46,400 nucleotides of DNA, from the NCBI RefSeq assembly GCF_001712795.1, contig NZ_KV757537.1:1-46400 (forward strand), read 5' to 3'. How positions within the stretch are numbered: position 1 is the stretch's first letter; each line of letters begins with the position of its first letter. Positions 41,930-46,400 of this stretch are shown here, piece by piece. A model generated the notes under the pieces. It did not search any database, had not been told where the DNA came from, and saw only the letters and a program-made list of their open reading frames with translations. Origin of the DNA: Nostoc sp. KVJ20 (GTDB lineage Bacteria > Cyanobacteriota > Cyanobacteriia > Cyanobacteriales > Nostocaceae). Position numbers and translations under genes: made by a program.

Positions 41930-43027
41930 TTAGTTACGAAGAAAACCTTCCAAACTGGGTACATCTATCCAACTAGCTTTTTGATGAGATTCATGGGATA
42001 AATCCATCAACAACTGAGAATAAATTCCTTCTCGCAGGGATGGTGTAATTTCCTTATTGTTGTCAATTCCTTGCACCCATTGGTCTATTACGCGGATAAA
42101 TGCAGAAATGCGTCCATCAGCATAATTTTTGGGAAAAATTAACCGATTTGGTATTTCTATTTCGGTTAGAGGTTTACCTGGCTGGGAACCCCAAACACGA
42201 AAACCATGTATATAATCTTTTTGATTTTCACTGCCCACTATTAATGTACCGCGATCGCCATATACTTCTACCCAATGGGTTCTTGGTGCATGAACAACTG
42301 CACTAATAGAAAGTTGGCAAGGTGTACCATTAGCTAATTCCAGCGTTAATATACAGTTGTCATCTGTATTCACTGGCTTGGATTCGCCACTAACAGGGTC
42401 AACTCGTGTGGGAATCGCAGTAGTTAAATGGGCGTTTAATCTACGGACTGGCCCGAATAACCAGTGAATATAATCGAAGGCGTGGGAACCTAAAGATCCT
42501 AATGCACCACCTCCTTTATCCTTGTCAGAATACCAATTCCAAGGGCGTGAAGTATCAGCACGAGAAGAACCTAACCAATCAATTTTAATTAAGCGTAACT
42601 TACCCACATAATCTTCTGACAATAATTCAGCAAATAACTGCCATGCTGGGACAAAGCGAAATTCAAAATCTACAGTTGCAATTACGCTTTTTGCTTTCGC
42701 TAACTGATAAAGTTCTTTAGCTTCAATTGCATTTAAAGTTGTCGGTTTTTCTAATAATAAATGTTTCCCAGCTTGCAGTACAGTTTTTGCCATTTCATAG
42801 TGCAAAAATGGCGGTGTAGAGATGCTGACTGCTTGCACTTCAGGTAATGCCACAATATCTGCAAGAGAGTCAGAGGCGTGGCGGATATTATGGGATTCTG
42901 CTATGGCTTTAGCTTTATTTATATCTCGATGATAAACAGCAACTACCTCAGTGCGAGGATGTGCTTTAAATCCAGGAATGTGGACTTTTTGACCAAATCC
43001 CGTGCCTGCGATCGCAACTCCAATCAT
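41930..43027 (-). CDS. Gfo/Idh/MocA-family NAD(P)-dependent oxidoreductase
   Basis: A 365-residue sugar-type dehydrogenase. The Rossmann motif is VAIAGTGFGQKVHIPGF, followed by the Gfo/Idh/MocA signature LLEKPTTLNAIEAKEL (conserved EKP Lys). The C-terminal alpha/beta domain carries RADTSRPWNWYSDKDKGGGA, GSHAFDYIHWLFGPV (His of the active site) and a DDNCILTLELANG strand. Substrates of the family are cyclic polyols and sugars; this one cannot be specified. It leads the HNH and small membrane protein genes on the same strand. Length is normal. The plus-strand frames over it are shadows. Confidence 0.93.
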   Translation of the reverse strand: MIGVAIAGTGFGQKVHIPGFKAHPRTEVVAVYHRDINKAKAIAESHNIRHASDSLADIVALPEVQAVSISTPPFLHYEMAKTVLQAGKHLLLEKPTTLNAIEAKELYQLAKAKSVIATVDFEFRFVPAWQLFAELLSEDYVGKLRLIKIDWLGSSRADTSRPWNWYSDKDKGGGALGSLGSHAFDYIHWLFGPVRRLNAHLTTAIPTRVDPVSGESKPVNTDDNCILTLELANGTPCQLSISAVVHAPRTHWVEVYGDRGTLIVGSENQKDYIHGFRVWGSQPGKPLTEIEIPNRLIFPKNYADGRISAFIRVIDQWVQGIDNNKEITPSLREGIYSQLLMDLSHESHQKASWIDVPSLEGFLRN

Positions 43028-43196
43028 ATTATTATATACTCCCAGATTTATACAAGTTATTATTTATTTAATAATATCATTTTGTCTATTATATCGTTTA
43101 GGATTATATTATGCTAAAACTCTATACCATAAAGTAAGTAAATAAAAATATAACACTTTAATGTTTATTTGAGAATAATCGATATTAAATCATTTC

Positions 43197-43664
43197 TTAT
43201 CGTAAAAATCTAACTGTTAAAGGGTAACGATAATGCTCTCCATTGTAAGCTTTGACAGCCGCAAAAGTTACTAAGAATGATTGAAGTAATAGCTTTAATG
43301 AAATTAAAGATATCAGAAAAAATAATAAGCTGTCTAAAGTAGTTTTTATTTCATTAAATGAACCATTGCTAGCCAGTGCCAGACTAAAGCTAATTAGCAA
43401 TAAAAACAAGGAGATTGCTATAAAAATCAAAGTATATAATGTTAACGAGATTTGAAAATTCAGTGATTCCTTCCCCTGTAAATCAATCCAGGGATATTGT
43501 GATTTTTTAAATTTCCAGATGAGGAGTGGGGCTAAAAGATTGAGGGGTAAATATAAAGGGATACCAATAAATACTAAAAAACATAATAATATCCATCCCA
43601 ATAAAGCTGATAAATGACACAACATCGCCCATATACGCATTTGTTGTTTAGGTTTTGCTCTCAT
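43197..43664 (-). CDS. DUF4870-family membrane protein
   Basis: A 155-residue protein with three or four membrane segments. RIWAMLCHLSALLGWILLCF, then LAPLLIWKFKKSQYPWIDLQ, then GKESLNFQISLTLYTLIFIA are the typical DUF4870 (Tic20-like fold) pattern. The family is widespread and of unknown function. AT-rich DNA surrounds it; no clear operon partner. The next gene on the same strand lies 73 bp away, downstream. Confidence 0.85.
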   Translation of the reverse strand: MRAKPKQQMRIWAMLCHLSALLGWILLCFLVFIGIPLYLPLNLLAPLLIWKFKKSQYPWIDLQGKESLNFQISLTLYTLIFIAISLFLLLISFSLALASNGSFNEIKTTLDSLLFFLISLISLKLLLQSFLVTFAAVKAYNGEHYRYPLTVRFLR

Positions 43665-43737
43665 GGCTTTTTATATGTAAGTGAATTTACCAGACAGTTA
43701 TCCACTGTAATTATCTATAAAAAAGCCAAATAAGAGT

Positions 43738-44913
43738 TTAAAATCTGAGTATTTCTCGATCATAATTTTCGGGAAGAGGTTCTATTTCCCAGACTATGCC
43801 TTCTCCAGGCAGCAGCGCAACTTCTACGTAAAGTTGTTCTACAGCAGATATAGCAATATCTTCGTTGTTGGGAAAAGGCTGTAAATCTTCAGTGAGTAGT
43901 CGGAGTTTAAAACCACCAGGAATAGCTGCACCCACTGTCAGGTTGCGTAACTCAAAGCGCCAAACAGTCGCGTCTGGTTCGTCTTGTGGTGTAATCAGCA
44001 ATTCATAGATTTGACCTGCGATCGCCAGTTCACGAGATAAAATAGATTCTGGTTGCCTTTGGTCAACACTCCGCGCCCCAGCCGCACTCAGTTGTAAATC
44101 AAAGCTTCCCCAACCGGCAGCTTCAGCAACTTGGGAAACACCGCTTTGCAACCATTGGAGAACCGACCACTGTTCTGGTAGTCCCAAGCGTCGTTGATAT
44201 AAGCTTTTTCGCCACCCGCCATGTGCAATTAACCCTCCCCATAATTGAAAAGGGATAGCTAGTCTCGGTGTAAGTATTTCTGGATTTCCCAGACGGCTAA
44301 TTAAGTTTTGTGCTTGTGGTTGCGGTATGGCAAGAATCTCTTGAATAGCGCTACGTGTTGATTCTTCTAAACAAAGTTGCCGCGCCACAGCTAAAACACT
44401 GATATCATTGATGATGTCGGCAGCATCAAGAGAATAAGCGCGATCGCCTGAATCATAACTACCCTGAGATTTGAGTTGTGTATGGGTGCAATAACCCCAA
44501 ACTCTAACATAGCCTTCATCTGGTTCTACCTGCACAGCTAAGTAGTAATCACCTACCCAACTAGGAATATCTACCCATTCTTGCGGTACTCGCAATTCGC
44601 TTAAATCAATTGTCTCACTGGGAATCAAGATAAATCGAGTCGCATCTAAGGTGATTGCGGTTCCATTTACTATTTCCCAGAAACTCGATAAAACAGTTGT
44701 ATTTGGCCAGACCTTTGCTTGAGGCGTGAAATCTTCTTGTAACCATAGCAAAATAGCACTTAGGCAAAGTTCATTAATATAACCTTGATAGCCAGAAGTG
44801 GGGTTAGAAAAAGATTGACTGTAAACATCCGCTTGACTTTGGGTGGCGGTGGGGATTTCTAAAATCAGGTCAGTTGGGTTAGCAAAAGTAAATATAGTAG
44901 TGTTGGTAGTCAT
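43738..44913 (-). CDS. DUF1822-family protein, partner of a sigma-like factor
   Basis: A 391-residue soluble protein with the DUF1822 pattern: an N-terminal PTATQSQADVYSQSFSNPTS, WEIVNGTAITLD, RVPQEWVDIPSWVGDYYLAV and QVEPDEGYVRVWGYCTHTQL. It is known in cyanobacteria mostly beside genes for a sigma-70-like protein, as here (125 bp gap, upstream on the same strand), and is sometimes suggested to work with it. No enzyme motif is seen. The start ATG (44913) is directly preceded by a heptamer array in place of a Shine-Dalgarno. Confidence 0.85.
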   Translation of the reverse strand: MTTNTTIFTFANPTDLILEIPTATQSQADVYSQSFSNPTSGYQGYINELCLSAILLWLQEDFTPQAKVWPNTTVLSSFWEIVNGTAITLDATRFILIPSETIDLSELRVPQEWVDIPSWVGDYYLAVQVEPDEGYVRVWGYCTHTQLKSQGSYDSGDRAYSLDAADIINDISVLAVARQLCLEESTRSAIQEILAIPQPQAQNLISRLGNPEILTPRLAIPFQLWGGLIAHGGWRKSLYQRRLGLPEQWSVLQWLQSGVSQVAEAAGWGSFDLQLSAAGARSVDQRQPESILSRELAIAGQIYELLITPQDEPDATVWRFELRNLTVGAAIPGGFKLRLLTEDLQPFPNNEDIAISAVEQLYVEVALLPGEGIVWEIEPLPENYDREILRF

Positions 44914-44961
44914 GGGGATTAGGGATTGGGGATTAGGGATTGAGGATTAGGGATTGGGGGA
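44914..44961. repeat. GGATTAGGGATTG heptamer array at a start codon
   Basis: Six GGGATTA/GGGATTG units run from the base next to the ATG of the DUF1822 gene into the spacer. A second array of CCTGTACCCT type lies at about 44999-45024, up to near the sigma-like gene stop. Confidence 0.85.
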
Positions 44962-45037
44962 GAGGTTACAGGTGAAAGGTGATAGGGAATAAATAATCTG
45001 TACCCTGTAACCTGTACCCTATTCCCTTCTTCACTCC

Positions 45038-46198
45038 CTAGTAATAATTTCTCAGCCATTCCTCCATGACTGTATTTATATTTTTGAGTAGGTCTGAAGT
45101 AATAGAAATATGCAAATTATCTTGACTCCAGTTAGCCAAAGACCGCAACAAAGCTTCCTGCGCTTTTTTTAGTCGCCGCGAGACAGTATATTGCTGCATT
45201 TGTAATTGTTTGGCAATTTTGTCTTGAGTTAGTTCTTGCCCGTAGTAAAGTTGTACAATCTCTTGTAATTGCGGTTCAAGTTGAGCGATCGCCACTACTA
45301 AAACTTTGTTAATCTCAGTTTGCTGAGAAATTCTAGTTTGTTCTTCTTCTTGGGCGACAATTTCATTGATTAGAGATTCTTGTTGACCTCCCGTAAGATT
45401 GTCCAGCCACTCCCAGGAATCATCGCCACCTTTGGGAGTATTCAGAGACTCCGGGGTGGGATAACAATACTTGCGGACAGATTTAGCAGCATTTAGCAGC
45501 CATTTTTCCAAAGTTTGGGGATTGACTTGCTGACTACTTTGTGAATTATAAGCTTTAGCGATCGCTTCCCAAACTTTATCGTCGGGTCGAGAAAGTTGGC
45601 GAGAAGTACCAGTTTTTGTAGGAATATATAGGGTTGTGAAACAATTCCAAGCAAGGATATAAGCATTAATATTCTCTGGGGATAAGCCAGCATTTTGCAA
45701 AGACTCCACCAAAAGCTTTTTAGTGATTTTTCGCAACAGTCCCCAATCTGTACAAATGTCAACTTCCCTCTTTTGGCGCAAAGTTTCGCGGATAGCACCG
45801 CTAAAGATGGCATTGGCGTAGTTTTTTAAGGTAAAACCTTGATTGGGGTTAAAACCTTTGAGGACTTTATCAACTTGTGCGATCGCAATCTGAAAACAGT
45901 CTGACAGTTTATACTGAGTACTAGCAAAACTAGTAACCGTCTTTTGGGATACCCAATAGCAAGGTTCTTGCAAATAAGCTATAAGATGTTGCCTAGCTAT
46001 TGACTCAGTTTCGGGAAGCTGCCAAAACTTATACCAATAAAGTGCCCAAAAGTATTCAGAAGTTTCTTGTGGTGTGCGGTTTAGACAACTTTGAATGCTG
46101 CGACGCAAATTTGATTCCGTCCCCCAACGACTAAAGCGTTCGCCAGCAAACTGCACAAAAGTTGAAAAGATTTCAATGATGCCTTGTCGAGGTTGCAT
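45038..46198 (-). CDS. Sigma-70-like RNA polymerase sigma factor
   Basis: A 386-residue protein of the cyanobacterial sigma-like group found beside DUF1822 genes. Most of it is helical with unassigned segments (FWQLPETESIARQHLIAYLQ). The C-terminal region 4 helix-turn-helix is clear: IVQLYYGQELTQDKIAKQLQ followed by VSRRLKKAQEALLRSL (about 314-352). Region 2 is only weakly recognisable around 80-160 (SDCFQIAIAQVDKVLKGFNP, YANAIFSGAIRETLRQKREV). It probably directs polymerase to special promoters, or binds DNA as a regulator. It precedes the DUF1822 gene and likely shares an operon. Confidence 0.85.
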   Translation of the reverse strand: MQPRQGIIEIFSTFVQFAGERFSRWGTESNLRRSIQSCLNRTPQETSEYFWALYWYKFWQLPETESIARQHLIAYLQEPCYWVSQKTVTSFASTQYKLSDCFQIAIAQVDKVLKGFNPNQGFTLKNYANAIFSGAIRETLRQKREVDICTDWGLLRKITKKLLVESLQNAGLSPENINAYILAWNCFTTLYIPTKTGTSRQLSRPDDKVWEAIAKAYNSQSSQQVNPQTLEKWLLNAAKSVRKYCYPTPESLNTPKGGDDSWEWLDNLTGGQQESLINEIVAQEEEQTRISQQTEINKVLVVAIAQLEPQLQEIVQLYYGQELTQDKIAKQLQMQQYTVSRRLKKAQEALLRSLANWSQDNLHISITSDLLKNINTVMEEWLRNYY

Positions 46199-46271
46199 AA
46201 AAATTGGAAAATCCCAAATTAAATCTAGTACACTGTGGCGGAAGTTAGCTTATTTTATAACAAAGGGTTTA

Positions 46272-46400
46272 ATACCAATTCTCTGTAAAGCTGCGTATTA
46301 TTTTGACCCCTCCCAACCTCCCTTTTATAAGGCTACGGTGTACACACAAGTCAAATTACCCCCCTTAATCCCCCCTTGGAAAGCTACGGTGTACACACAA
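46272..46400. repeat. Nested family A/C repeat ends at the window edge
   Basis: ATACCAATTCTCTGTAAAGC (46272-46291) resembles the family A end. A family C end (GGCTACGGTGTACACACAA) follows at about 46331-46349 and again, directly repeated, from about 46382. CCCCCCTTAATCCCCCC spans 46360-46376. The copies continue past the window, so the element boundaries are unknown. Confidence 0.7.

Overview
The window looks like chromosome of a filamentous, heterocyst-type cyanobacterium close to Nostoc/Anabaena. The evidence is the dense HIP1 palindrome (GCGATCGC) in genes and spacers, many heptanucleotide tandem repeats of the cyanobacterial STRR kind, palindromic and MITE-like dispersed repeats, and marker genes: chlB (dark-operative protochlorophyllide reductase), a Ycf66-type protein, urtE, a GH57/DUF3536 glycosidase, and a DUF1822 gene beside its sigma-like regulator. 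No rRNA, tRNA, CRISPR array or prophage was recognised.

Layout. 0-3.4 kb: small envelope and membrane proteins, an ExoD-family protein and an ABC-2 permease. 3.7-8.6 kb: a cytochrome P450 translationally coupled to a membrane/coiled-coil protein, a lone urtE, a DUF1772 membrane protein and an unknown acidic protein. 9.1-15.3 kb (minus strand): a two-component block. Its core is a five-domain response regulator (REC, winged helix, HPt, REC, REC) overlapping a DUF4118-GAF-PAS-PAS histidine kinase. Two single-domain receivers and a zinc-ribbon microprotein follow. 15.5-17.4 kb: chlB, with the decayed 3' end of a second chlB copy just downstream. 18-20.2 kb: Uma2 nuclease and a DUF6745-like pair. 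20.6-25.2 kb: topA, an unannotated 46-residue protein, aroQ and a degenerate ADP-ribosylglycohydrolase-like gene. 25.6-30.3 kb: a 7TM-HD phosphohydrolase and a TIR-SUMF1 fusion. 30.5-33.8 kb: a small protein with a truncated partner, ycf66-like gene, and gnd. 34-36.3 kb: a Ser/Thr kinase overlapping a fused DarT/macro-domain gene. 36.5-46.2 kb: a Ca2+/H+ antiporter, GH57 protein, HNH nuclease and Gfo/Idh/MocA oxidoreductase, DUF4870 protein, DUF1822 protein and a sigma-like factor.

The most interesting unit is the two-gene operon at 33992-36309. A zinc-ribbon Ser/Thr kinase overlaps by 4 bp (ATGA) a single polypeptide that carries both a DarT-like DNA ADP-ribosyltransferase and a DarG/TARG1-like macro domain. 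This looks like a toxin with a built-in eraser under a kinase. The second is the TIR-SUMF1 protein (28662-30284), whose C-terminus resembles the variable region of diversity-generating-retroelement targets. Both are inferences from domain recognition by eye.

Much of the spacer DNA is repeat-derived. At least four dispersed element families with terminal inverted repeats are visible, three genes have heptamer arrays running up to their start codons, and two genes carry in-frame insertions that appear repeat-derived.
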